Assembly: GCF_025152575.1 (NCBI RefSeq)
Contig: NZ_CP102293.1
Span: 1,116,001-1,180,000 of the forward strand
Reading direction: 5' to 3'
Length of the DNA: 64,000 bases
Source: Subdoligranulum variabile
Lineage (GTDB): Bacteria; Bacillota; Clostridia; Oscillospirales; Ruminococcaceae
Shown: piece by piece, positions 1-7,526 of the stretch
How positions within the stretch are numbered: position 1 is the stretch's first letter
Layout of the letters: each line of letters begins with the position of its first letter
Made by a program: the position numbers and the translations under genes
The notes under the pieces: model-generated
What the model was told of the DNA's origin: nothing
Seen by the model: only the letters and a program-made list of their open reading frames with translations
The model's database searches: none

Positions 1-667
1 CGTGGGCGGGGTCCAGCCCCGCCAGGATGGCATGGGCGCTCTCCAGGTTGCCGCCTACCCGGGATGGGTCGATGGTGGCCGCCGAGATGGCCATCACATG
101 GCCGATGGTGCCGCAGATGCTGCGGTCGATGGGCTCATTGGGCTTGGGCTCGATGCAGACGCGGATCTTGGGGTCGTATTCCAGCATCTTGTTGATGGCC
201 TCGATGAGCATCTTGGTGGCCCAGACGGGAGATTTGCTCTCGGCACAGAGGGTGCCTTCCCGGGCCAGCCACAGCACGATCAGGTCAGTGCCCAGCTCGT
301 GGGCGATGTCGATGGAGCGGTAGGCCCGCCACATGGCGTAGTCCCGGTCCTCCTGGGAGATGCTCATGAAGCCGCCGTCCTGGGTATGGGGGTCCATCCA
401 GAGGCGGGGCGCCACGAACTCCGCCTTGAGGCCGTATTTGTCCAGCTTCTGCTTCATCTCCCGGGCTTTTTCCTTGATCTCTTCCTCGGTGTAGTCGTTG
501 ATGTTGGGCACGGCGTCGTCGTCATGGAACTGCACGGCGGAGAAGCCCAGCTCAGCAAACTTCTTGAATTTTTCCTCGATGGGGATGGTCTTGCGGGTGG
601 CGGGGCCGTAGGAATCGGCGCCCTCGTGGACATTCCAGGGGCCGACGGAAAACTTGAATTTGGTCAT
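1..667 (-). CDS. xylA: Xylose isomerase-family sugar isomerase (3' part outside window)
   Basis: Begins at ATG 667 and runs off the left edge; about 222 residues are visible. The family interconverts an aldose and a ketose on a TIM barrel with two divalent metals. The visible part carries xylose isomerase-like motifs: a His-Asp-Asp-Asp cluster near residue 48 (FHDDD), and EPKPNEP near residue 178, which supplies a metal-binding Glu in the family. A GxLESAHxxLAGLDPA stretch replaces the usual VGHEQMAGLN. It is the last visible gene of a leftward operon with a second TIM-barrel isomerase/epimerase and a Gfo/Idh/MocA oxidoreductase, so its substrate may be an unusual sugar rather than plain D-xylose. 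The family is clear; the substrate is not. Confidence 0.7.
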   Translation of the reverse strand, partial: MTKFKFSVGPWNVHEGADSYGPATRKTIPIEEKFKKFAELGFSAVQFHDDDAVPNINDYTEEEIKEKAREMKQKLDKYGLKAEFVAPRLWMDPHTQDGGFMSISQEDRDYAMWRAYRSIDIAHELGTDLIVLWLAREGTLCAESKSPVWATKMLIEAINKMLEYDPKIRVCIEPKPNEPIDRSICGTIGHVMAISAATIDPSRVGGNLESAHAILAGLDPAH

Positions 668-694
668 GATGAAACTCCTTTTCTGTATAGCAGG

Positions 695-1696
695 TCAATC
701 GGTCTTGAGGGCGTCGTCAAAGGCCACGTCGGAGGGCATGAAGTTGATCTTCTTGGTGAAGGCGCAGGCCTCGGTGCCGCCGAAGATGCGCTCCATGCCG
801 CTGTCCTCCCACTCGATGGAGAGGGGGCCGTTGTAGCCGATCTGATTGAGCACCCGGATGATGTTGTCGAAGTCCACGTCGCCGTGGCCCGGGGAGACGA
901 AGTTCCAGCCCCGGCGCTGGTCGCCGAAGGTGATGTGGGAACCCAGGATGCCGTTGCGGCCGTTGAGGTTCAGCTTGGTGTCCTTGATGTGGACGTGGTA
1001 GATGCGATCGGCGAAGTCATAGAGGAACATGGCCGGATCCAGCCCCTGCCAGATCAGGTGGCTGGGGTCAAAGTTGATGCCCAGGGTGGGACGGTAGTCA
1101 AAGACCTCCAGCAGCTTTTTGGTGCTCCAGTAGTCGTAGGCGATCTCGGTGGGGTGGACTTCCAGCGCCAGCCGGACGCCGTACTGGTCGTAGACATCCA
1201 TGATGGGGGACCACAGTTCCTTGATCCGGGCATAGCCCGCATCGATCTGCTCCTGGGAGGTCTGGGGGAAGGAATACCACATCTTCCAGATGGGCGAACC
1301 CATGAAGAAGGTCACCACCTTCACCCCCAGGTTGTGGGCCGCCTTGGCCGCGCATTCCATCTGATGAATGCCCCAGGCGCGGATCTCCTCCGGCTTGCCC
1401 GCCAGGGAGGAGGGCGCGAAGTTGTCCAGACGGCTGTCGTAGGCGTCGGGGTCGGCGTCTCCCACGCACTGCCCGGGCAGGTGCATGCCGATGGCCCAGC
1501 AGCCCAGGTCGTAGCGGGCCAGGGTGTCCTTCAGTTCCTGCACGTAGGCGGCGTCCTCGGCGGCGCGCTCCACGTCGATCTGCCCCCAGGAGGCGATCTC
1601 CAGGCCCTCATAGCCCATCTGTTTTGCGGTCTTGCACATTTCCTCCAGGGGCAGGTCCGCCCACTGGCCGGTAAAAATCGTAACGGGTCTTGCCAT
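695..1696 (-). CDS. Sugar phosphate isomerase/epimerase (AP endonuclease 2-like TIM barrel)
   Basis: 333 aa, starting at ATG 1696 behind an AAAGGAG ribosome site. It has the shape of the IolE/IolH/xylose isomerase-like TIM-barrel superfamily. Metal-ligand type motifs are LALEVHPTE (about residue 180), GINFDPSH (about 206), HVHIKDT (about 236) and the closing SIEWEDS (about 300). Members isomerise or epimerise sugars or inositols in the cytoplasm. It sits 28 nt upstream of the xylose isomerase-like gene and 17 nt downstream of the Gfo/Idh/MocA gene, so the three are probably one transcript converting one sugar or inositol derivative. The substrate cannot be read from sequence. Confidence 0.8.
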   Translation of the reverse strand: MARPVTIFTGQWADLPLEEMCKTAKQMGYEGLEIASWGQIDVERAAEDAAYVQELKDTLARYDLGCWAIGMHLPGQCVGDADPDAYDSRLDNFAPSSLAGKPEEIRAWGIHQMECAAKAAHNLGVKVVTFFMGSPIWKMWYSFPQTSQEQIDAGYARIKELWSPIMDVYDQYGVRLALEVHPTEIAYDYWSTKKLLEVFDYRPTLGINFDPSHLIWQGLDPAMFLYDFADRIYHVHIKDTKLNLNGRNGILGSHITFGDQRRGWNFVSPGHGDVDFDNIIRVLNQIGYNGPLSIEWEDSGMERIFGGTEACAFTKKINFMPSDVAFDDALKTD

Positions 1697-1713
1697 ACGT
1701 CCTTACTCCTTTC

Positions 1714-2853
1714 TCACAGGTTCACCCACACGTTGCCCTTGTCGTTGCTTTCCAGGCAGGCTTCCACAAAGCGGAGCCCTTCCAGACCGGCGTCGGCGGT
1801 GGGATAGTCAATCATACTCTCGGTGAAGGTGCCGTCCTTCTTGGCGGCCACACAGTCGGTAAAGCTGTCGTAGAGGTTGCCCATGGCCTCGATCCAGCCC
1901 TCGGTATGGCCCGCGGGCAGGCGGCCGTACCGGGCGGCGGCGGGCGTCACGGCGCCGTAGCCCCGGCGGATGATCCGCGGCACGCCGTCCTCCCCGATGA
2001 GGGTGACCTCCTCGCAGTGCTCCTGATCCCAGAGGATGGTCCCCTTGGAACCGTAGATGCGCACCCGCAGGCTGTTGTCGCAGCCGATGGCAAACTGGCA
2101 GGACCAGTAGATGCCGGTGGCTCCGCCCTCGTACTCCACCAGGATCTGGTCGTTGTCGTCCAGCTTCCGGCCGGGCACCACCACGTCCATCTTGGCCAGC
2201 AGCCGCTTGATCTTCAGCCCGGTGAGGGTGGCCACGGCGTTCTCCACATGGCTGCCGATATCTCCCAGGCAGTTCACCCGCCCCGACTGGGCCGGATCGC
2301 ACCGCCAGGCCCCCTGCTTGCCGCCGCAGTCCTTCTCGTTGTAGAGCCAGCCCTGGGGATACTCCGCCATCACCGTGCGCACCGTGCCGATCTCGCCGCT
2401 CCGGACCAGGTCCCGGATGTACTTGGCCGTCACGTGGCCGGTGTAGGTGTAGGTCACCATGAAGAGCAGGCCCTTTTCCTCGGCCAGCTGTTTCAGTTCG
2501 GCGCACCGGGCACTGTCGGTGGCCAGGGGCTTGTCGCAGGAGACATGGATGCCTGCTTCCAGAAAGGCCCTGCAGATCTCGTAGTGGGTCACGTTGGGGG
2601 TGACCACCACCACAAAGTCGATGCCGTCCGGCCGCTTGCTCTCGGCTTCCGCCATCTCCCGGTAGTTGGTGTAGCACCGGTCGGGGTCCAGGCCCAGCGC
2701 CTCGCCCTGGGCTTTGCTCTTTTCCGGCGTGCGGGAGAAACAGCCGGCCACCAGCCGGGCCGAACCGTCCACCGCGATGGCCTTGCGGTGGGCATCACCG
2801 ATGAAAGCGCCCGGGCCGCCGCCCACCATGCCGTAGGTCAGTTTTTTACTCAT
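1714..2853 (-). CDS. Gfo/Idh/MocA-family oxidoreductase
   Basis: 379 aa, starting at ATG 2853 with AAGGAGG 8 nt upstream. The N-terminal Rossmann fold begins TYGMVGGGPGAFIGDAHRKAI, as in NAD(P)-dependent sugar or inositol dehydrogenases. The EAGIHVSCDKPLATD segment (about residue 95) matches the family EKP motif, although here Asp replaces the usual Glu. A C-terminal alpha/beta substrate domain follows, with GDIGSHVENA near residue 195. It is the promoter-proximal gene of the leftward operon and is divergent from an AraC regulator. The likely role is reversible oxidation of a sugar or polyol before the two isomerases act. The substrate is unknown. Confidence 0.85.
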   Translation of the reverse strand: MSKKLTYGMVGGGPGAFIGDAHRKAIAVDGSARLVAGCFSRTPEKSKAQGEALGLDPDRCYTNYREMAEAESKRPDGIDFVVVVTPNVTHYEICRAFLEAGIHVSCDKPLATDSARCAELKQLAEEKGLLFMVTYTYTGHVTAKYIRDLVRSGEIGTVRTVMAEYPQGWLYNEKDCGGKQGAWRCDPAQSGRVNCLGDIGSHVENAVATLTGLKIKRLLAKMDVVVPGRKLDDNDQILVEYEGGATGIYWSCQFAIGCDNSLRVRIYGSKGTILWDQEHCEEVTLIGEDGVPRIIRRGYGAVTPAAARYGRLPAGHTEGWIEAMGNLYDSFTDCVAAKKDGTFTESMIDYPTADAGLEGLRFVEACLESNDKGNVWVNL

Positions 2854-2991
2854 GGAATACCCTCCTTTTGTGTTGTATCATTTCCGTGTCGCGCCCCCGC
2901 GGGGGCTTTTCTTGCTTCTATTATAGGGGATGCCCGCCGGGGATTCCCGGATAAGTTCATGGTGAAAACAGGACAAATTCACTTTTTTCAT

Positions 2992-3020
2992 TTGCATTTC
3001 CCGCCGGATTTTTGTATACT
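2992..3020 (+). promoter_or_regulatory. Sigma-A type promoter of the AraC regulator gene
   Basis: TTGCAT at 2992-2997 and TATACT at 3015-3020 are separated by 17 nt, about 27 nt before the GGGAGG ribosome site and start codon at 3047. Confidence 0.65.
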
Positions 3021-3046
3021 TTTTATAGTTCGGGAGGTGAACGGGC

Positions 3047-3961
3047 ATGAAGGAGGAGTATGAAGTGGTCTCCCACGGGACCGCGGCATACAAACTGTTT
3101 CTCATCCGTCTGCAGTACCGCACGCCCCACGTGCACAAGGAACTGGAGGTCTGCCTGCTGCTGGACGGCCAGGTGCAGCTGCTGAACCGGGGCCGGGCCA
3201 CCACCTACGGCGCCGGGGATCTCTGGGTCATCAACCCCTTTGAAAGCCACGAGCTCATCGCCGAACGGCCGGTGCTGATTTTGTCCATGCAGATCCCTCT
3301 CTCCTTCTTTGCGGCCTCCTACCCGCCTCTGGAAAGCATGGAATTTCTGTTGCCTCCGCCCGAGGATCCCGCCGCCGGGGATCTGGCGGCTGCTTTCCTG
3401 GAGATCGCCCGCAGCTATTTCTCCCGGGAGCCCCTGGCGGCGCTCCACTGTGCCGGGCTCATCCACCTCTTTGTGGAGCAGCTGCTCCGCCATCTGCCCT
3501 GCCGCCGGGTCCCCGAACAGGAACGCCAGAGTTCCGCCCGCCGGGCCCGCCGGGTGCGCCGCATCACCCGCTACATCGAGGAGCACTACACCGAAAAGCT
3601 GCTCCTCACCGATCTGGCCCGGGAGCTGGATCTCTCCATGAGCTATCTGTCCGCCTTCTTCAAGGAGGCGTTCGGCATGTCCTTCCAGTCCTACCTGATG
3701 AAGATGCGCTGCGAAAAGGCCCGACAGCTGTTGCTGCTCACCGACCTGTCGCTGCTGAACATCAGCATCGCCTGCGGCTTTTCCGACGTCAAATATCTGA
3801 ACCGCGGCTTTGCCGAGCAGTTCGGCTGTTCCCCCCGGGCGTACCGCCGGGAATTCAAGCAGGAGGCGGGCGCCCGCCGGCAGCGGTCGGTGCTCACCAC
3901 CCAGGAGTTTCTCTCCCCCGACGAGAGCCGCGCCCTGCTGGAACACTGGGCCCAGCCATAA
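3047..3961 (+). CDS. AraC-family transcriptional regulator
   Basis: 304 aa with an N-terminal cupin-like sensor (residues about 15-95, HVHKELEVCLLL) and a C-terminal pair of helix-turn-helices (about 180-280: IEEHYTEKLLLTDLARELDLS, then IACGFSDVKYLNRGFAEQFGCSPRAYRRE). The ribosome site GGGAGG lies 9 nt before ATG. It is divergent from the Gfo/Idh-isomerase operon, which is its most likely target. The ligand is presumably a sugar, from family habit and context. Confidence 0.88.
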   Translation: MKEEYEVVSHGTAAYKLFLIRLQYRTPHVHKELEVCLLLDGQVQLLNRGRATTYGAGDLWVINPFESHELIAERPVLILSMQIPLSFFAASYPPLESMEFLLPPPEDPAAGDLAAAFLEIARSYFSREPLAALHCAGLIHLFVEQLLRHLPCRRVPEQERQSSARRARRVRRITRYIEEHYTEKLLLTDLARELDLSMSYLSAFFKEAFGMSFQSYLMKMRCEKARQLLLLTDLSLLNISIACGFSDVKYLNRGFAEQFGCSPRAYRREFKQEAGARRQRSVLTTQEFLSPDESRALLEHWAQP

Positions 3962-3962
3962 A

Positions 3963-3998
3963 AAAACAGCCTTGCACCGTTTGGTGCAAGGCTGTTTT
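3963..3998. terminator. Bidirectional intrinsic terminator
   Basis: Perfect 16-bp stem (AAAACAGCCTTGCACC paired with GGTGCAAGGCTGTTTT) with a four-base loop and A/T runs on both sides, between two convergent genes. Confidence 0.85.
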
Positions 3999-4004
3999 GG
4001 TTTG

Positions 4005-5801
4005 TCAGGGCTGCGGGTCAAGGATCTGCCGGACGGCCTCTTCCAGAAGCACGTCCCGTCCCTGCCGCAGGGCTTCCGCCGTGGGGCGGCAGAAGATGTC
4101 CGGCTGTACCCCCACCCGCTGGATGGTCTCCCCCTCCGGCGTATATACCCCCAGGCCGGAGAAATAGACCAGGAGCCTGCCGGGCAGGTTCATTTCCACG
4201 ACGTCGCCGTCCGCCCCGATGGAGGGGCTGCCCACCACCACCGCCCGGGGCGCCTGGCGCAGACCCATGGCGGTGGTTTCGCCCCTGCTCTGGGTGAATT
4301 CGTTGATCAGCAGCACGACCTTTCCCTCGTAGAGAGGGTAGTCCTCCCGGTCAGAGAGCCCCGCCATCTTGCTGATGCCGGCGCCGGCAGTTTTGTAAAT
4401 CGGCGGACGGCAGAAGCTGCCGGGCCGCAAAGGGTCGGGATAATCAAAGGCCGCAAGGGGCCGGGGTTCCGGGATACAATACTCTCCCAGAAGATAGAGC
4501 GCATCTACGGAAGGATACTGCCGCAAATCCACGATGATGCCTTCCGTGTCCGCAAACTCCTCCATGAGCCGCTCCACATCCCCCTCCTGCAGCGTGCCGG
4601 GGTCGATGTACCCGATTCGTCCATCCTCCAGCAGCCCGCTTTCCCAGGGATTTTCCGGTCCATACCGTTCCTCCCGGGTGGGCACCGTCAGCGTCAGGGG
4701 GACGCCGTCCCGTTCCACCGTCACCTGGGCGGTGGGCCCCGCCGCACTGACCAGAGAGTAGCAGAACCACAACCCGTATTTGCCCGGCGTGGGCACCGGC
4801 TGGACCTTTTCCAGGGCCGCAATGCGGTCGGTCATCGTCACCCCGTCCACGGCGGTGATCACATCCCCGGGCTGCAGGATTTCCTCCTCCGGGGGCACCG
4901 CGTCCACCACCGGACGGCCGTCCAGAACCATGCAGTGGCAGGGCAGATAGTATTCCCCGAAATAGTAGTTCATCGCCACATTTCTGCCGGTGAATAAGAC
5001 ATGCACATCGCCGGTTCCGGCCATCATCTCGCCCAGGGCCAGCTCATAGGCACGCTGGTCCTCCGCCCCCAACATGGTGTGGATGCCCTGCCGCAGGGCA
5101 TCGTCCCAGTCCCCCTCCACCAGAGAGAGGTAGGGCGAATAATAGGTGAAGGCATTCCACAGCCGGAACACCGCCAGCAGCTTGACGCCGTCGTCGTCGA
5201 TCTTGAAGGACATGCCTTTCTCGGCGGCAAGGCTGACCCTTTCCAAAGGTGATTCCCCCGCAAAGGCCGCGTAGCCGTTGCGCCGGTCGGTGACCTCCAG
5301 CCGGGAAAGCCCTTCCAGATAGGCACAGAGGTCCCTTCCCCAGACCGCCCGGTCAGAGATCCAGGAAAGGTCCGCCGCAACAGAACTGTATTGCCGTTCC
5401 ATCTCCCGCCAGAAAGCGGCGGTTTCCCCGGTGGCCGCGGCGGACGACTCCTCGTAGGGGAAAGCGCTCAGCCAGTCATACAGCACCTGGTTGGCAGCCT
5501 GGGAATTTTCAGCCGCCACCACCCGGGGCATCACCCGGAACAGTTCCGCATCCCAGTTGATCTCCCCCGCGATGATGTCCGGATGGTAATATTTCACAAA
5601 GCCCCAGACTTTCGCCAGTTTATAGAGGTTTTCCTCCTCGGCCGGGTCCAGCTCTTCCAGGGTGATCCCGGAACCATTCAGGAACGCTTTGTCCCGATCC
5701 CGCCCCAGGCCGGATTCCACCGGCCGGCTGCACAGCACAAAGATTCCGCAGCATGCCGCCAGCAGAACGGCTGCCATGATCCACCCGACTTTGCCTTTCA
5801 T
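4005..5801 (-). CDS. S41-family peptidase, membrane-anchored or secreted
   Basis: 598 aa, starting at ATG 5801 with GGAGG 6 nt upstream. The N-terminus has one hydrophobic segment (residues about 5-24), so the protein is exported and probably stays anchored. A central PDZ-like region (about 290-350, LQPGDVITAVDGV) precedes the S41 core. The core has DGRIGYIDPGTLQEGDVE, then GIIVDLRQYPS, then VVLLINEFTQSRGETTAMGL (about 490-510), where the Ser is in the place of the catalytic Ser. S41 proteases cut extracytoplasmic proteins at C-terminal regions. No neighbour suggests a substrate. It converges on the AraC gene over a shared terminator. Confidence 0.8.
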   Translation of the reverse strand: MKGKVGWIMAAVLLAACCGIFVLCSRPVESGLGRDRDKAFLNGSGITLEELDPAEEENLYKLAKVWGFVKYYHPDIIAGEINWDAELFRVMPRVVAAENSQAANQVLYDWLSAFPYEESSAAATGETAAFWREMERQYSSVAADLSWISDRAVWGRDLCAYLEGLSRLEVTDRRNGYAAFAGESPLERVSLAAEKGMSFKIDDDGVKLLAVFRLWNAFTYYSPYLSLVEGDWDDALRQGIHTMLGAEDQRAYELALGEMMAGTGDVHVLFTGRNVAMNYYFGEYYLPCHCMVLDGRPVVDAVPPEEEILQPGDVITAVDGVTMTDRIAALEKVQPVPTPGKYGLWFCYSLVSAAGPTAQVTVERDGVPLTLTVPTREERYGPENPWESGLLEDGRIGYIDPGTLQEGDVERLMEEFADTEGIIVDLRQYPSVDALYLLGEYCIPEPRPLAAFDYPDPLRPGSFCRPPIYKTAGAGISKMAGLSDREDYPLYEGKVVLLINEFTQSRGETTAMGLRQAPRAVVVGSPSIGADGDVVEMNLPGRLLVYFSGLGVYTPEGETIQRVGVQPDIFCRPTAEALRQGRDVLLEEAVRQILDPQP

Positions 5802-5984
5802 AGACGCCTCCTTCCGGGTCGTCCCGCCAGGGGATTTTCCCCTGCAGGATACTTCCAGTGTAGCGTCTTCCGGGGCAGGTCACAATGGGCAGAATACACA
5901 GCCAGTTGTAACAATCCTTGTGGGTTCTGCCAGTCTGTGGAGGCATGGCGCTGTTACGCCGGCAGTCGCCTCCGCAGCGGTTTT

Positions 5985-6149
5985 CGTCCCCGATGGTGCA
6001 CACACTGCCGCTGCATCCCGGATTTCCGCAGCCCGTAGGGCGGGGTCTTGACCCCGCCGCTCTTTCCTCCACGCCCAACCCCCGCCATATTCTGCTCACT
6101 TCCGCATTCCCCGGGGACTCTCCCGGGAGGTTTATTTTTTGCGCACCAC
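5985..6149. repeat. Intergenic repeat modules (copy A)
   Basis: CGTCCCCGATGGTGCAC at 5985-6001 recurs at 25754-25770. TTTATTTTTTGCGCACCAC at 6131-6149 recurs in reverse complement at 25662-25680. Between them lies a GGCGGGGTC/GACCCCGCC hairpin (6039-6058). No credible gene is present from 5802 to 6186. Confidence 0.6.
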
Positions 6150-6186
6150 AAACGTGAACAGTGATTCCGATGTTTGTACTAAAGAA

Positions 6187-6222
6187 GGCGAGACTATCTA
6201 TTCGATAGGCTCGCCCTTTTTT
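6187..6222 (+). terminator. Terminator at the left end of the IS200 remnant
   Basis: GGCGAG-A-CTATC pairs with GATAG-G-CTCGCC across a short loop, followed by six T. IS200-type elements carry such a terminator before tnpA to block incoming transcription. Confidence 0.65.
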
Positions 6223-6242
6223 GAGTGCTTAAGCGCAAAAAG

Positions 6243-6261
6243 CCACCAGCTCCGCTGGTGG
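6243..6261 (+). mobile_element. IS200/IS605 left-end hairpin
   Basis: CCACCAGC-TCC-GCTGGTGG is a perfect 8-bp stem with a three-base loop. It is of the kind that TnpA recognises at IS200/IS605 ends. Confidence 0.5.
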
Positions 6262-6292
6262 AATAAAACGGCTTTAGCCATAGACAAAAGAG

Positions 6293-6350
6293 AACCTCCC
6301 TGTAGAATAGGATGTGGGTTTGCCAACCACATTCAAAAAACAGGGAGGTT
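6293..6350 (+). promoter_or_regulatory. Ribosome-site-sequestering hairpin of tnpA
   Basis: AACCTCCCTG (6293-6302) is exactly complementary to CAGGGAGGTT (6341-6350), which contains the Shine-Dalgarno of the tnpA fragment. A nested ATGTGG/CCACAT stem lies inside. Translation control of this kind is known for IS200 transposase. Confidence 0.65.
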
Positions 6351-6359
6351 GTCTTTGAA

Positions 6360-6418
6360 ATGAGGAATAACAAAGACGTAGATAGTTTAGGCCACACGAC
6401 GTGGAGATGTCAATATGT
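6360..6418 (+). pseudogene. tnpA: IS200/IS605 TnpA, N-terminal 19-20 codons only
   Basis: The first residues MRNNKDVDSLGHTTWRCQY match the start of IS200-type Y1 transposases, which usually continue HIVFAPKYRR. Here the similarity stops at about 6418 and unrelated sequence follows. The catalytic Tyr and HUH motif are absent, so this is a dead remnant. No tnpB is nearby. The stretch 6420-6518 shows nothing else recognisable. Confidence 0.7.
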
Positions 6419-6518
6419 CTCTTTCCAACGGCCAGGCCGCTTAGCTGCAATGGATTTTACAAACTCTTACGGAGCGGCACAAGCCGCCTATGCATCGGCG
6501 TGACCGTGCAAGGGGACT

Positions 6519-7379
6519 TTATTCCCTTTTGCGATACATCTGTGGGGTAATGCCGTAATGGCTTTTGAAGAGGCGGTTGAAATAGGACAGGTTTCTGAAG
6601 CCTGCCTGTTCCGCCACCGCCAGGATGGTGTCGTTGCCGGAACGCAAGGCGATGCAGGCAATATTCAGCCGGTAACAGTTCAAAAACGCGGTAAAATGCT
6701 GCCCGGTCATCCGCTTGAACCAGCGCATGAAGTGGCTGGTGCTGTACCCGCAGACTTCGGCCGCGGAACTTACGGACAACTCTTCCGTATAATGATCGGC
6801 AATCAGCTGCAGTACCGTCTTCATTCGCTGGGTGTCGGCGTTCTCGGACGACAACAGCTTCCCGTCTTTTTGCGTCAGCAGGCCCAGCAAACGCAGCAAA
6901 GCACCCTTGATCACCAACTCGTAGCCGAACAGTCGTGTGCGGTTGGCTTCCTCTGCATCGTGCAGGCACACCAGCGCCTCGGTGTAATAGGAAAGTTCCG
7001 GGGTCAGATGAACCGGCAGGGCCAGGCGTCCGCTTTGCAATGGCAAAAGGTAGCGCTCGTCGCACAGGTCGTCCGCCCCGCCCAACAGCGCAAGATCAAA
7101 AATAATATTTTCGTATTCCATCACAATGCCGGGGGACTGGAACAAGGCATGAAGGGTCCCCGGCGTAAAAACAAAGACTTCTCCCGCCTGTGCAGGCAAG
7201 GCACGCCCCCCGACCTGCACAATGCCGCTGCCTTTTTTGATGAACACCAGTTCCATACTGCTTTGCCAGTGCAGCGCCACTTCGGGAAAATCCTTCGGAA
7301 TCGTGCACGGGTAAATGTTGAACGGAAAACGTAACGCCCCGTGCTTTTTTGTTTCTTTTAATGCAATATCCGTGACCAT
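6519..7379 (-). CDS. AraC-family transcriptional regulator
   Basis: 286 aa when started at ATG 7379 (AAGGGGATG lies upstream; an in-frame start at 7436 would add 19 unconserved residues). An N-terminal cupin-type ligand domain (about residues 35-110, SSMELVFIKKGSGIVQVGG) is followed by two helix-turn-helices (about 185-283, TEELSVSSAAEVCGYSTSHFMRWFKRMTG, then AEQAGFRNLSYFNRLFKSHYGITPQMYRK). It is divergent from glycogen phosphorylase with a 147-nt gap and is a candidate regulator of the alpha-glucan genes. Confidence 0.85.
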   Translation of the reverse strand: MVTDIALKETKKHGALRFPFNIYPCTIPKDFPEVALHWQSSMELVFIKKGSGIVQVGGRALPAQAGEVFVFTPGTLHALFQSPGIVMEYENIIFDLALLGGADDLCDERYLLPLQSGRLALPVHLTPELSYYTEALVCLHDAEEANRTRLFGYELVIKGALLRLLGLLTQKDGKLLSSENADTQRMKTVLQLIADHYTEELSVSSAAEVCGYSTSHFMRWFKRMTGQHFTAFLNCYRLNIACIALRSGNDTILAVAEQAGFRNLSYFNRLFKSHYGITPQMYRKRE

Positions 7380-7526
7380 GCAAGCACATCCCCTTCGTTT
7401 GATAGTATTGTACCATAATATGCTTGCTTCGCACAAGATTTTGCTAGTTTTGTGTGATATAGTTGGCTTAAGGAAAGGGAGCGGCGCTCCTGCACGTTAT
7501 AAAAATTGTGAACGGAGGAAAACAGA

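Noticed and set aside
2..1807. Long plus-strand open frame (601 codons) across the left operon
   Set aside because: It lies antisense to two well-matched minus-strand genes with ribosome sites; its protein is Gly/Val/His-rich and of no known family, a by-product of high GC.
2888..2912. GCCCCC/GGGGGC hairpin with TTTT in the divergent AraC/oxidoreductase gap
   Set aside because: Short stem and weak T run, with no gene ending upstream on that strand; not called as a terminator.
5802..6186. Small open frames in the intergenic repeat near 6 kb
   Set aside because: They follow repeat modules and GC-rich hairpins, lack ribosome sites and are not conserved-looking.
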